A stretch of 64,000 nt of DNA from Providencia sneebia DSM 19967 (GCF_000314895.2 NZ_CM001773.1:2763400-2827399), one strand, 5' to 3'. Positions 31,627 to 41,627 are shown, counted from the stretch's first letter. Translations and numbers: made by a program. The notes: a model not told the origin generated them from the letters alone.

Positions 31627-31667
31627 TTATCACTCTCTAATGCCAGCTAACTATTAGAGAGTGATAA
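31627..31667. terminator. 15-bp hairpin between the small ORF and mlaA
   Basis: Perfect stem TTATCACTCTCTAAT/ATTAGAGAGTGATAA with an 11-nt loop, between two converging genes. T-tracts are weak on both strands. Confidence 0.6.
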
Positions 31668-31695
31668 CGTTCACAATGCTTTATCTTAAAAAAGC

Positions 31696-32448
31696 TTAAT
31701 CAATAGAATCAAGGTCACCTTCAATTGCCGCAGCATTAGGGTTGACTGTTGCTTTTAACTCACCACCAGATGATAAGAAATCATTGCGTTGGAAATACGC
31801 TTCACGCATCAATAAATAAGGATCTGATGAATTTTTTAGCAATCCGTCAGAATCAAGTAACCGTGAACGCGTTTCAATACCTTCTAGTGCCCACTTACCT
31901 GCCGACATCCAGAAAGTCAGATAACTTAACATTGGATAAAGATCGTCAACTAAATTACCGCCCTCTTCTCTTGGCGTAAAACTACCATAACCGGGGAGTA
32001 CCACGTAAGGACCATAACCGACATCATAATAACCTAATGTATTACCAAAACGTTTAGGTTCTTCTTTCGCAAGTTGCGGATTTGCCATGGATGCAACATC
32101 AATTAACCCACCAACACCAAATACGGTATTGAGGAAGAAACGGTTAAAGTGTTTAAAGCCTTGTGTTATTTCTCCGCGTAAGAAGCTGTTTAGCATACTT
32201 GCGGGCTCTTCAAGGTTAACAAAAAAGTTAGTTAACCCATTTCGAGCTGGCGTTGGCACATAGTCTCGCCATGCGACTGCAACTGGTCTTAGGATATATG
32301 GATCTAAGACATTATAGTTAAAGTTGAACATCGCTCGGTTAAACCCTTCTAATGGGTCAGAGCGTTCGTGTGTGACTGGATCAATTGTACTTGAACACCC
32401 TACTAATAAAACACCCGCAAGAAGAATGCTATTTACGCGAAGCTTCAT
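31696..32448 (-). CDS. mlaA: Outer-membrane lipoprotein MlaA (VacJ)
   Basis: Outer-membrane component of the Mla system, which returns mislocalised phospholipids from the outer to the inner membrane. The lipobox is LVGC (lipidated Cys at residue 20). Family segments include DPLEGFNRAMFNFNYNVLDP, FFLNTVFGVGGLIDVAS and RFGNTLGYYDVGYGPYVVLP. ATG 32448 was chosen because GGAGAG lies just upstream; starting 12 bp earlier would absorb that site. 250 residues, as in E. coli. Confidence 0.96.
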   Translation of the reverse strand: MKLRVNSILLAGVLLVGCSSTIDPVTHERSDPLEGFNRAMFNFNYNVLDPYILRPVAVAWRDYVPTPARNGLTNFFVNLEEPASMLNSFLRGEITQGFKHFNRFFLNTVFGVGGLIDVASMANPQLAKEEPKRFGNTLGYYDVGYGPYVVLPGYGSFTPREEGGNLVDDLYPMLSYLTFWMSAGKWALEGIETRSRLLDSDGLLKNSSDPYLLMREAYFQRNDFLSSGGELKATVNPNAAAIEGDLDSID

Positions 32449-32666
32449 ATTACTCTCCATTCCCTACATCACCTAGCCATGGCTCTTTTTTGGCAAATTA
32501 TAAACTAATGAAAAAATATTAAAACCAAATAGATATCTTTGTTAATCAAATTGAGTGATTAACGCTATAACAAAGACTTAAACAAAAAAATAAACGACCA
32601 GAATAACATTAACAAAGCATGACAGAATATACTGATCTTAATGCGTTCATGAAGGAGAGATTGTTT

Positions 32667-32774
32667 ATGATTTATCTCACCCCCAATCAACTTAAGTGTA
32701 TTCACTTAACTAAGATTAGACATAAAACAGTTCAGTTTAAAGTCATTACTTTTGAAAAAATTATGTCTGTATAA
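32667..32774 (+). CDS. Possible 35-aa protein
   Basis: MIYLTPNQLKCIHLTKIRHK is followed by a 15-residue basic/hydrophobic tail. The start has a good GGAGAG at 32653-32658. No promoter or family is recognised. A perfect 20-bp hairpin (32842-32861) lies 67 bp downstream. It could be a chance frame in an otherwise non-coding spacer. Confidence 0.3.
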   Translation: MIYLTPNQLKCIHLTKIRHKTVQFKVITFEKIMSV

Positions 32775-32841
32775 CTCATAGATTCATTGATATCGTCAGC
32801 AATAACATGAGCGAGGATGAGTATAGAATAAAAAGAAAAGA

Positions 32842-32861
32842 AGCCCTTAACGTTAAGGGCT
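32842..32861 (-). terminator. Terminator of yccJ, possibly bidirectional
   Basis: A perfect 20-nt palindrome AGCCCTTAACGTTAAGGGCT, followed on the minus strand by TCTTTTCTTTTT, just after the yccJ stop. Confidence 0.8.
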
Positions 32862-32875
32862 TTGTGCATCATGAG

Positions 32876-33088
32876 TTAAACATTTTTTCTTTCGATAGTC
32901 TCTTCTCCCCAAAACAGAATGTCTTTATCTGTTTTAGAAAAAGCTAACGGAAGAACTTCATCAGCCCCTTCTTCCCATATTTTTTCTGCTAATACTTCAT
33001 CATTATTTGCTAATTCAAATATTGCTTCAGCAATTTCAATTGATGTTTCACGTACTTTTGCCCAATCAGAGATATGATGATCTTTCAT
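32876..33088 (-). CDS. yccJ: YccJ family protein
   Basis: A 70-residue acidic protein matching E. coli YccJ across its length: [40 protein letters not shown] and the identical ending TIERKNV. Function unknown. In E. coli the gene follows wrbA; here it stands alone between mlaA and the iol cluster, so it has moved or been copied. Confidence 0.9.
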   Translation of the reverse strand: MKDHHISDWAKVRETSIEIAEAIFELANNDEVLAEKIWEEGADEVLPLAFSKTDKDILFWGEETIERKNV

Positions 33089-33588
33089 TTCATTGCCCTT
33101 TTGCGTTTAACTTAAGAAAACAATACCACGAAAACGCAGCAATTATCATTAGACAAATGTGTCTAATGATTACATAGCTTACCGAAGATGATATATCTCA
33201 TTTTTATCACGTTTTCTGAATATATAAATATGATATATTCAGTTAAAAAGAATCACAATAAATTATAAAAAAGTGACCATTCATTAATGAACATATAATA
33301 GGCTTAATATAATAGCCCCTAATATTGCAGAGCAATTAATTTACTTTCAACAGCAAATTGAATTTGCTAATTATAAGAAAAAACACTTTCTTGAAAAATT
33401 AGAATACGTAATGAAATACATGCAGAAAGCACAGTATAATCAAAGTAATCAAGAATAAAATAAATACGAACTGAATTATTAATATATAATTTACATATGC
33501 TATCCGTTTTCAGTTCCTAAGAAAAAGAAATAGAACATTTTATAGAAAAACGCTCTATATTCATGAAGGTTATTATTTGTAGAATGGA
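33089..33588. other. Non-coding spacer yccJ-iolR with a possible gene fragment
   Basis: 500 bp of AT-rich DNA. On the plus strand, 33300-33458 is open for ~50 codons and reads like protein (IAEQLIYFQQQIEF...KKKHFLEKLEYVMKYM) but has no usable start codon and a stop just upstream. It may be the 3' end of a lost gene. No other feature seen. Confidence 0.35.
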
Positions 33589-34425
33589 TTAAACTAATTT
33601 ACTGCCTTGACGATAAGCTAAAGCAACTGTCAGCGATTGTGCTAAGCATAGCGTTGCCGATTGAGAGCGAAATGCATCAACTTGCGCTTCTTTAATCACA
33701 AAACAGACATCACTAAAACTGGCAAGTGGGCTGATTTGGCTATCGGTGATAACGATTTGCTTTGCCCCAGTTTGTGCCGCTTTTTCACTTACCATTACGG
33801 TATCTTGAGCATAAGGCGTAAAACTAATCGAGATAACAACATCCTTTTCATTAATTCGGCTAATTTGCTCTTTGAACATGCCGCCTAACCCATCAATAAG
33901 AACAGGATGACATTCTAAGTGGCTCAAAGCGTAACTTAAATAGGTTGCCACACTAAATGAACGGCGCAACCCGATAATATATACATTTCTCGCTTCGGCT
34001 AATAATGAAACAGCCTTTTCCATATCTTCAGCTGGAGTTCTTGCTGCCATTTGCTGTAATGCTTGAGCATTTGAATGAGCGAACTCTTTTAAAATATGAA
34101 TTGGATCATCAGTCAATTCTTGCTCGCTATCCATTTCGCGAAATAATCTCGCTCTGTCAGTATAGCTTGCTGTTTCTTCAACCAAATTCATTCGAAACAA
34201 TTGTTTCATCTCATTAAAGCCACTAAAATCAAATGCATTTGCAAAGCGGATTAATGTTGATGGCGGTACATTTGCTTCTTTCGCAATCACCGCAACCGTA
34301 TCAAATGCAACACTATTCGTATTGTCCAATACATATCTAGCCACTTGTTGCAGCCGTTTGCTTAATTCATCGTATCGAGAACGAACTTGTTCTTGAAACT
34401 CATTTAAATTTGATGCGCTTGACAT
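33589..34425 (-). CDS. iolR: MurR/RpiR-family regulator, probable IolR
   Basis: A 278-residue regulator with an N-terminal RpiR HTH (LQQVARYVLDNTNSVAFDTV, then ANVPPSTLIRFANAFDFSGF) and a C-terminal SIS sugar-phosphate domain (RNVYIIGLRRSFSVATYLSY; KDVVISISFTPYAQDTV). Divergent from iolA and the rest of the inositol genes, so it is very probably the inositol-responsive repressor, as RpiR-type IolR proteins are in other enterics. Control of the two shared promoter elements is an inference from the operator symmetry. Confidence 0.88.
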   Translation of the reverse strand: MSSASNLNEFQEQVRSRYDELSKRLQQVARYVLDNTNSVAFDTVAVIAKEANVPPSTLIRFANAFDFSGFNEMKQLFRMNLVEETASYTDRARLFREMDSEQELTDDPIHILKEFAHSNAQALQQMAARTPAEDMEKAVSLLAEARNVYIIGLRRSFSVATYLSYALSHLECHPVLIDGLGGMFKEQISRINEKDVVISISFTPYAQDTVMVSEKAAQTGAKQIVITDSQISPLASFSDVCFVIKEAQVDAFRSQSATLCLAQSLTVALAYRQGSKLV

Positions 34426-34740
34426 ATAACCTCCATGGTTTGGCTACCAATTGTAATTCTTTTGCGCCATTAGTCGAACTATTTTGAAACAGTTAGTTCA
34501 CATTTCAAAGACTTTCATCCTTCTCTACTTCAAATAATTACCCTAAATAATCCAACTATAAATAATCTATAGAACAACTTACACCAATAATATCTATTAT
34601 AGCTCAGGTTAATGGAAGTCACATTTCATGCTGTATTCTTAACTGCTACATAACTAAATAAGCTATTGACGCCCTTTTTAAAATCATAATTTTTATCTTG
34701 GATGATAAATTTCATAAAAAGCCTGTATGGATCACATAAA
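34426..34740. other. Left part of the iolR-iolA divergent spacer
   Basis: About 315 bp of non-coding DNA that should contain the iolR promoter. No gene, repeat or confident promoter was recognised. Confidence 0.4.
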
Positions 34741-34791
34741 TTGAATGATATTTCAATTTTAGTTGAAAATGAAATAAAAATTTCATATACA
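34741..34791 (+). promoter_or_regulatory. iolA promoter with palindromic operator in the spacer
   Basis: -35 TTGAAA (34763-34768), 17-bp spacer, -10 TATACA (34786-34791). The palindrome ATGAAAT-AAAA-ATTTCAT (34769-34786) fills the spacer. A second inverted repeat TTGAA-N6-TTCAA lies at 34741-34756. The same layout recurs at 42263-42291. Confidence 0.65.
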
Positions 34792-34831
34792 TTATGTAAC
34801 AACGTAATCCTGTCAGCGAAAGAGAGGCAAC

Positions 34832-36343
34832 ATGGAACAGATTAATAACTTCATTGGTGGTGAGATTGTATCCAGTAAAAGTGGGCGTTTTGCCCCAGTA
34901 TTTAACCCTGCAACAGGTGAACAAATTGCACAAGTGGGGTTAAGTAGCGCCGATGAAACAAAAGCAGCAATACAAGTCGCACAAGCAGCATTTCCAAAAT
35001 GGTCAAAACTTTCACCATTAAAACGCTCTCGTATTCTATTTAAATTCAAAGCATTACTTGAAGATAATATGGATGATTTGGCGCGTCTCATTTCTAAAGA
35101 GCATGGTAAAGTCTTCTCTGATGCTGTTGGTGAATTAACCCGAGGTCTTGAAGTTGTTGAATTTGCTTGTGGTATCCCTCACTTACAAAAAGGTGAGCAT
35201 TCTGCCAATGTCGCAACTGGCGTAGATTCACACTCATTGATGCAGCCATTAGGCGTTTGTGCTGGAATTACACCATTTAACTTCCCAGCAATGGTGCCAA
35301 TGTGGATGTTCCCGATCGCCATTGCAGCGGGTAACACCTTTATTTTAAAACCTTCTGAAAAAGATCCCTCTTTAGCGATTGCTCTCGCTAAACTTTTGAA
35401 AGAGGCAGGTTTACCTGATGGCGTATTTAACGTTGTTCAAGGCGATAAAGAAGCCGTTGATGTGCTATTAACAGATCCCGCTATTCAAGCGGTTAGCTTT
35501 GTAGGTTCAACTCCTATTGCAGAATATATTTATTCAACCGCTTCTGCTCATGGTAAGCGTTGTCAAGCATTAGGCGGAGCGAAAAACCATTGTATTTTGA
35601 TGCCAGATGCTGATTTAGGCCAAGCAACAAATGCAATTATGGGTGCCGCATTCGGTGCCGCAGGTGAACGTTGCATGGCGTTATCCATTGTTTTAGCTGT
35701 AGGTGATGAAACAGCTGATGCTCTAATTGCTAAGTTAAAAGAACAAATTGCCAACATGAAAGTGGGCCCAGGCATTACCGACGGTAAAGAAAATGATATG
35801 GGACCTGTCATTTCTGCTCAACATAAAGCAAAAATTTGTGACTATATTACGAGTGGTGAAAAACAAGGGGCGACTTTATTAGTTGATGGTCGTGAATTTC
35901 AAGTTACAGGATTTGAAAATGGCTATTTCGTAGGTCCTACATTATTTGATAATGTCACACCAGAAATGGACATTTATAAAGATGAAATTTTTGGCCCTGT
36001 ACTCGCTATTGTTCGTGTGCCTGATTTTGAAACTGGCTTGAAGTTAATCAACCAACATGAATATGGAAATGGAACTGCTATCTTTACCCGAGATGGTGAG
36101 ACAGCCCGCGAATTTCAAGAAAATGTACAAGCAGGCATGGTTGGTATCAACATTCCGATCCCTGTACCAATGGCATTTCATAGCTTTGGTGGTTGGAAAC
36201 GCTCAATTTTCGGTCCTTTAAATGTGCATGGAAATGATGGTGTTCGTTTCTATACTCGCATGAAAACTGTTACAAGTCGTTGGCCTGCAAGTGTACGTTT
36301 AGAGCATCACGAAAGTAGTTTCACAATGCCAACCATGGAATAA
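34832..36343 (+). CDS. iolA: Methylmalonate-semialdehyde dehydrogenase (acylating) IolA/MmsA
   Basis: Oxidises malonic or methylmalonic semialdehyde to acetyl- or propionyl-CoA, the last step of inositol catabolism. A 503-residue aldehyde dehydrogenase with the catalytic Cys281 in GAAGERCMALSIV, the NAD-binding AGITPFNFPAMVPMWMFP, and the MMSDH-type C-terminal HSFGGWKRSIFGPLNVHGND. First gene of iolA-iolD; iolD starts 12 bp after its stop. Intact. Confidence 0.95.
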   Translation: MEQINNFIGGEIVSSKSGRFAPVFNPATGEQIAQVGLSSADETKAAIQVAQAAFPKWSKLSPLKRSRILFKFKALLEDNMDDLARLISKEHGKVFSDAVGELTRGLEVVEFACGIPHLQKGEHSANVATGVDSHSLMQPLGVCAGITPFNFPAMVPMWMFPIAIAAGNTFILKPSEKDPSLAIALAKLLKEAGLPDGVFNVVQGDKEAVDVLLTDPAIQAVSFVGSTPIAEYIYSTASAHGKRCQALGGAKNHCILMPDADLGQATNAIMGAAFGAAGERCMALSIVLAVGDETADALIAKLKEQIANMKVGPGITDGKENDMGPVISAQHKAKICDYITSGEKQGATLLVDGREFQVTGFENGYFVGPTLFDNVTPEMDIYKDEIFGPVLAIVRVPDFETGLKLINQHEYGNGTAIFTRDGETAREFQENVQAGMVGINIPIPVPMAFHSFGGWKRSIFGPLNVHGNDGVRFYTRMKTVTSRWPASVRLEHHESSFTMPTME

Positions 36344-36355
36344 ATGGAGACCCGT

Positions 36356-38291
36356 ATGAATAAGCAGAAAATGACCACAGCTCAAGCATTGGTGAAGTTT
36401 CTTAATCAACAATATGTTGACGTCGATGGTAAGCAGTATCCGTTTATTCAGGGAATATTTACGATTTTTGGCCATGGTAATGTTGTAGGTTTAGGACAGG
36501 CGCTGGAAGAAGCGCCTGGACACCTGCGTGTTTATCAAGGATGTAATGAACAAGGCATGGCGCATATTGCGACAGGTTTTGCAAACAAAAAAACGTAAAC
36601 AAATTATTGCGGTCACCTCTTCTGTTGGACCTGGTGCAGCAAATATGATCACAGCCGCTGCTACCGCCACAGCAAACCGCATCCCTTTATTATTATTACC
36701 CGGTGATACTTTCGCCACACGCCAGCCTGATCCCGTTTTACAACAAGTAGAACAATATGGTGATGGTACAATTAGTACTAATGACTGCTTCCGACCTGTA
36801 TCTCGTTATTGGGATAGAATTTCGCGGCCAGAACAGTTAATGGCGGCCATGGTCAATGCGATGCGTGTATTAACTGATCCTGCTGATACAGGTGCAGTGA
36901 CAATTTGTTTACCACAAGATGTACAAGGCGAAGCTTGGGAGTTCCCTGACTATTTCTTTGAAAAACGAGTTCATCGTATTGAGCGCAGACCCCCAACTAC
37001 GGTCAGTATAGAAGAAGCAATTAAACTGATCCAACGGAAGAAAAAACCATTATTAATTTGTGGTGGTGGAGTTCGCTACTCAGAAGCCCATGATGTATTT
37101 TTACAATTTGCAGAAGATTACCAGATCCCATTTGGTGAAACGCAAGCAGGTAAAAGTGCTGTCGTTGCTAGCCATCCATTAAATGTCGGCGGTATCGGTA
37201 CCACAGGCGGTCTTGCGGCAAACCTACTTGCTAAAGATGCGGACTTAATTATTGGTGTTGGTACACGTTTTACTGATTTCACTACAGCTTCTAAGTCATT
37301 ATTTAGTCATCCTAATGTTGAATTCCTAAATATTAATGTTGCCGAATTTGATGCTATTAAATTAGATGCACTAACCGTCGTTGCTGATGCAAAAGAAGCA
37401 TTGCAAACACTGGATAGCAAGCTGAAAAATACTGATTATCAAGCCCTGTGGGGAGATGAAATACAAAATGCTAAACAACAATGGGCTACAGAAATGGATC
37501 GCCTATTTAGCATCCAATATCGCCCATTAGATTTTGTCCCAGAAATCTCAGGTCACCTTGATGATAAGTTGGAAGAATATAAAACAACATTAGGAACGGA
37601 ACTCGCACAAACGCGCGTGTTAGGACTGATGCAGCAACATATTGAAGATGATGCAATTATTGTTGGTGCCGCAGGGTCGCTGCCGGGTGATTTACAACGA
37701 ATTTGGTTACCAAAACACCGCGATACTTACCATCTTGAATATGGTTATTCTTGCATGGGATATGAAATCGCTGCGGCTGTTGGTGCAAAAATTGCTTCAC
37801 CAAATCAATCAGTATATGCAATGGTTGGTGATGGTTCATATCTAATGCTTCATAGCGAATTACAAACTGCTATCCAAGAGAACCTTAAAATAACCATTTT
37901 ATTGTTTGATAATGCAGGATTTGGTTGCATCAATAATTTGCAAATGAGTCAAGGTATGGGCAGTTTTGGCACAGAAAATCGTCATCGAAACCCACAAACG
38001 GGCATGATGGACGGACCTCTAGTCCAAGTGGATTTCGCTAAAAACGCCGAAAGTTATGGATGCAAGAGCTACCGTGTCCATGATGAACAGCAGCTAATTA
38101 ACGCGTTAGAAGATGCAAAATCGCATTCTGGATGTGTGTTGATTGACATTAAAGTGTTACCAAAAACAATGACTAATGGTTATGAAGCTTGGTGGCGAAC
38201 CGGTACTGCTCAAGTTGCTAAAAAGCCAGAAATCGTGGCGGCAGCTGAAAAAATTAAAGATATGGTTGAACATAAAGTACGTCTTTATTAA
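36356..38291 (+). pseudogene. iolD: 3D-(3,5/4)-trihydroxycyclohexane-1,2-dione hydrolase IolD, frameshifted
   Basis: A thiamine-diphosphate enzyme that opens the ring of the inositol intermediate. ATG 36356 ([20 protein letters not shown]) has GGAGA 5 nt upstream. The frame breaks at 36587-36593: an A7 run where A6 would give [20 protein letters not shown]. Both halves are otherwise intact, including the ThDP segment [14 protein letters not shown]...NNL. Removing one A restores 644 residues, the family length. Either a recent slip mutation or a homopolymer sequencing error; the second half could not start translation efficiently by itself. Confidence 0.9.
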
Positions 38292-38457
38292 CTATTTTGA
38301 TTGTTTAAGCTCAACAGAGATCACTCGACGGTAGTTTTGCCGTTGAGGGATTTTCTGTAAGCTTTAGCGAGTCGTTAGAAGTAACAAGGTCGGAAGTTAA
38401 TGGAAGTTTTGTATTCATTTTATAATTCATAGTGTTCAACACTAATCATTTTTTTAT

Positions 38458-38481
38458 ACCCAGCCTTTGCTGGGTTTTTTT
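38458..38481 (+). terminator. Terminator of iolA-iolD
   Basis: Stem ACCCAGC/GCTGGGT with a 4-nt loop followed by seven T's. A weaker hairpin (CTCGACGG/CCGTTGAG) lies upstream near 38325. Confidence 0.85.
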
Positions 38482-38784
38482 ATGGTTTTTTTAGTTTAAA
38501 AAATTATTTAATGAAATGTATGTTTTTAAATTTTAACTAAAAAATGAAAAAATTAAATAACCATAAAATAAAACGCTATCCCATACATATTTTACTGTCA
38601 GATACTGAGTACTTACATTATTAATTTGTGATCTGACTAACACTAAAAATACACTTTAATGTAACATTTGTTATCTAGCACTCAAAAACATAATTTCCAA
38701 AAAATTATGAATTGAAATGAACGTTTTATTTGGTATATTCCGTAGTATCCAAATAGTGGATTTAAAGTATCAAGGAGCATTTGA
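38482..38784 (+). promoter_or_regulatory. iolG upstream region
   Basis: About 300 bp non-coding. A likely promoter is TTGAAA (38712-38717), N16, TATATT (38734-38739). The run ATATTCCGTA at 38735-38744 also occurs in the iolC promoter (42278-42287). The ribosome site AAGGAGC precedes the iolG ATG. Confidence 0.5.
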
Positions 38785-39771
38785 ATGTTCAATATAGCAC
38801 TATTCGGCGCGGGACGTATCGGACAGGTTCATGCTGTTAATATCGCCGGCCATAAAGAAACGACACTTTATTCTGTCATTGACCCTTATCAACCTAATGC
38901 AGTTGCTTTGGCAGAAAAATATCAAGCAAAAGTGCAAACCCCAGAAGAAGCTATGCAAGACCCAAATGTTGATGGTGTCTTAATTGCTTCCGCTACAGAT
39001 ACTCATGCTGATTTAATTGAGTTGGCAGCTAAAAATAAAAAAGTAATTTTTTGTGAGAAGCCTGTCCACCTCGATCTTGAACGTGTAAGACAATGCCTCA
39101 AAAGTGTTAAAGAAAATGACGTTCCATTATTCATTGGCTTTAACCGCCGTTACGACCCTCAATTTCGCCATCTGAAAAATTTATTCCAACAAGGCGCTAT
39201 TGGTAAAGCAGAATCATTAATAATTACTTCGCGCGATCCGTCACCACCACCAGCAGAATATGTCAAAGTTTCAGGCGGTATGTTTAGAGATATGACTATT
39301 CATGATTTCGATATGGCGAGATTCATGATTGGCGAAGAGCCTTGTTCTGTATTTGCTCAAGGCAGTAATGTTGTTGATCCTGCGATTGGACAAGCTGGCG
39401 ATATAGATACTGCCTTTATTATATTGAAATTCCCTTCAGGCGCGATGGCAACCATTTCCAATAGCCGCCGTTCAGGCTATGGCTATGACCAACGTATTGA
39501 ACTTCATGGGGAAAAAGGACTATTAACAGCAGGAAATATAAAAGAAAATAGCGTTGAATTACTCAGTGAAGTTGGCTGTTTATCCGCAAAACCTGAGTAC
39601 TTTTTCCTACAACGTTATAACGAAGCCTACAAAGCGGAATGGGAACATTTCGTTGATATTTTAGCAGGTCGAGCAACATCAGAAACAACAGGCACAGATG
39701 GTGAACTTGCTCTATATCTCGCAGACAAAGCACTCGAGTCATTAAAAACGGGTAAAGAAGTTAAACTGTAA
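38785..39771 (+). CDS. iolG: myo-Inositol 2-dehydrogenase IolG
   Basis: Oxidises myo-inositol to scyllo-inosose with NAD+, the first catabolic step. A GFO/IDH/MocA-family protein of 328 residues with ALFGAGRIGQVHAVNIAGH, the lysine of FCEKPVHLDLERV and the catalytic MTIHDFDMARFM. A single transcription unit between the iolD terminator and a spacer before iolT. Intact. Confidence 0.93.
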   Translation: MFNIALFGAGRIGQVHAVNIAGHKETTLYSVIDPYQPNAVALAEKYQAKVQTPEEAMQDPNVDGVLIASATDTHADLIELAAKNKKVIFCEKPVHLDLERVRQCLKSVKENDVPLFIGFNRRYDPQFRHLKNLFQQGAIGKAESLIITSRDPSPPPAEYVKVSGGMFRDMTIHDFDMARFMIGEEPCSVFAQGSNVVDPAIGQAGDIDTAFIILKFPSGAMATISNSRRSGYGYDQRIELHGEKGLLTAGNIKENSVELLSEVGCLSAKPEYFFLQRYNEAYKAEWEHFVDILAGRATSETTGTDGELALYLADKALESLKTGKEVKL

Positions 39772-40169
39772 TTAGTCATTTTTACTATTTTATATCTGAT
39801 TACCCATTAGCGGACGAGAAAAAACTTCTCGCCCGCCAATTAAAATAAATAGATTTATTTAATAAATTGAAAATTTAAATAAATAACATTGATATTCAAT
39901 TTGTCACCTAAGGTAAATTTATAGCTATTTTTTGATTTTTCAATTTAATTTTATTTAATAAATTTAATTATTAATATTTATAAGCTCCGATTTTATATTT
40001 AAGAAAATAAATAATTCTTAATTCAGGTCTGAAGTTAACGAAGTTAGTGATTCACATCAGAGAGCCAAAAAATGTTTTCATTATTGAATATGTAATGAGT
40101 CGAAATTATTTAATTACTGAAAAAGCATTTTTTTGGTAGACATAATGATTCAAATAATAAGGTAATAAT
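39772..40169. other. Spacer iolG-iolT
   Basis: 398 bp without a gene. An imperfect hairpin GCGGACGAGAA/TTCTCGCCCGC (39809-39835, one mismatch) lies after iolG and is probably its terminator. The rest is very AT-rich and should hold the iolT promoter. Confidence 0.45.
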
Positions 40170-41576
40170 ATGTCATTAATAATGAATCTCAATGAACAAC
40201 AGAGGAAAAGGTTGCACCAGATCACATTGGTTGCAACCTTTGGCGGATTGCTTTTTGGTTATGACACCGGTGTAATTAATGGCGCATTTTCATCACTGAA
40301 AGAAAACATGGGACTAACACCAACTACTGAAGGGCTCGTGATGAGTGTCCTGTTAGTCGGTGCAGCATTAGGTAGTGTTTGTGGTGGACGGGTCGCTGAC
40401 TTTATTGGACGCCGTACTTATTTGCTTTATCTTTCATTTCTATTCCTATTTGGTGCATTTTTATCAGCTGCTGCGCCGAATATAGAAATCCTTCTGATTG
40501 CTCGGTTTATTCTCGGTTTTGCCGTTGGTGGCGCATCTGTAACCGCACCGACATTTATCTCAGAAGTTGCCCCTACTGAAATGCGGGGAAAACTGACTGG
40601 GTTAAATGAAGTTGCCATTGTTATTGGGCAGCTTGCCGCTTTTGCTATTAACGCGGTTATTGGCTCAGTCTGGGGGCATTTACCTGATGTGTGGCGTTAC
40701 ATGTTATTGGTGCAAGCCGTCCCTGCCCTATGTCTATTATTTGGTATGTGGAAAGCACCAGAAAGTCCTCGCTGGTTAATGAGCAAGAACCGCCGCGAAG
40801 AAGCATTAAAAATTCTCAAACAAATTCGTCCAGAAAAACGAGCAATTCAAGAATATGAAGATATTGTAACTTTGTTAGATGTTGAGGCCGCTGAAGCGCA
40901 GAAAAATCCTGATGCAAATAAGAAGTGCTTAGCATTAATCTTCAGTACACCTTGGATTTTCAAATTAGTCTTAATTGGTATGGTGTGGGCTGCATTACAG
41001 CAAACCACGGGCGTTAACGTCATTATGTATTATGGTACTGAGATCCTCAAAACAGCTGGGTTCTCTGAACAAACCTCTCTTGTATTTAACGTATTAAATG
41101 GTGTTTTCTCTGTAGGTGGTATGGTTATCGGTGTACTTTTCCTCGTTGACCGCTTTAAACGTAAAACCCTCATTATTGGTGGTTTTGCTTTAATGGCCTC
41201 TTTACACTTATTAATCGCTGCAACCGATTATTTCTTAACTGGCGATGTAAAAGCGACCTTAATCTGGTTACTCGGTGCTGTATTTGTTGGTGTCATGCAA
41301 GGTACTATGGGCTTCTTAACTTGGGTTGTACTAGCTGAACTCTTCCCACTTAAAATTCGTGGGTTATCTATGGGGATCTCCGTGTTCTTCATGTGGATTA
41401 TGAACGCTATCGTCAGCTATCTATTCCCAGTATTGCAAGCAGAACTTGGTTTAGGTCCAGTATTCTTGATTTTCGCCGTGATAAACTACTTAGCTATTGT
41501 CTTTGTGGTGAAATTGCTTCCTGAAACATCAAATAAATCATTAGAACAACTGGAAGAAGAATTATCATCAATGTAA
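40170..41576 (+). CDS. iolT: Sugar-porter MFS transporter, probable myo-inositol importer IolT
   Basis: A proton-coupled major-facilitator sugar porter of 468 residues and 12 membrane segments. Family signatures: FGGLLFGYDTGVINGAF, VADFIGRRTYLLY, PESPRWLMSKNRREEALK, QQTTGVNVIMYYGTEI and PETSNKSLEQLEEE. Its place between iolG and iolE makes inositol the likely substrate. The in-frame ATG at 40182 (MNLNEQQRK) is an alternative start. Confidence 0.9.
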   Translation: MSLIMNLNEQQRKRLHQITLVATFGGLLFGYDTGVINGAFSSLKENMGLTPTTEGLVMSVLLVGAALGSVCGGRVADFIGRRTYLLYLSFLFLFGAFLSAAAPNIEILLIARFILGFAVGGASVTAPTFISEVAPTEMRGKLTGLNEVAIVIGQLAAFAINAVIGSVWGHLPDVWRYMLLVQAVPALCLLFGMWKAPESPRWLMSKNRREEALKILKQIRPEKRAIQEYEDIVTLLDVEAAEAQKNPDANKKCLALIFSTPWIFKLVLIGMVWAALQQTTGVNVIMYYGTEILKTAGFSEQTSLVFNVLNGVFSVGGMVIGVLFLVDRFKRKTLIIGGFALMASLHLLIAATDYFLTGDVKATLIWLLGAVFVGVMQGTMGFLTWVVLAELFPLKIRGLSMGISVFFMWIMNAIVSYLFPVLQAELGLGPVFLIFAVINYLAIVFVVKLLPETSNKSLEQLEEELSSM

Positions 41577-41627
41577 CCGTTGTATATTGATATAAATATA
41601 CCGAATTAATTTTAAAGAGGGTTAGAT

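Noticed and set aside
33300..33458. Plus-strand open stretch of ~50 protein-like codons between yccJ and iolR.
   Set aside because: No start codon and a stop immediately upstream; kept only as a remark in the spacer entry.
36528..38291. Second half of iolD as a separate gene with its own start.
   Set aside because: The start lies inside the first frame and gives a non-family N-terminus; a one-base indel explains both halves.
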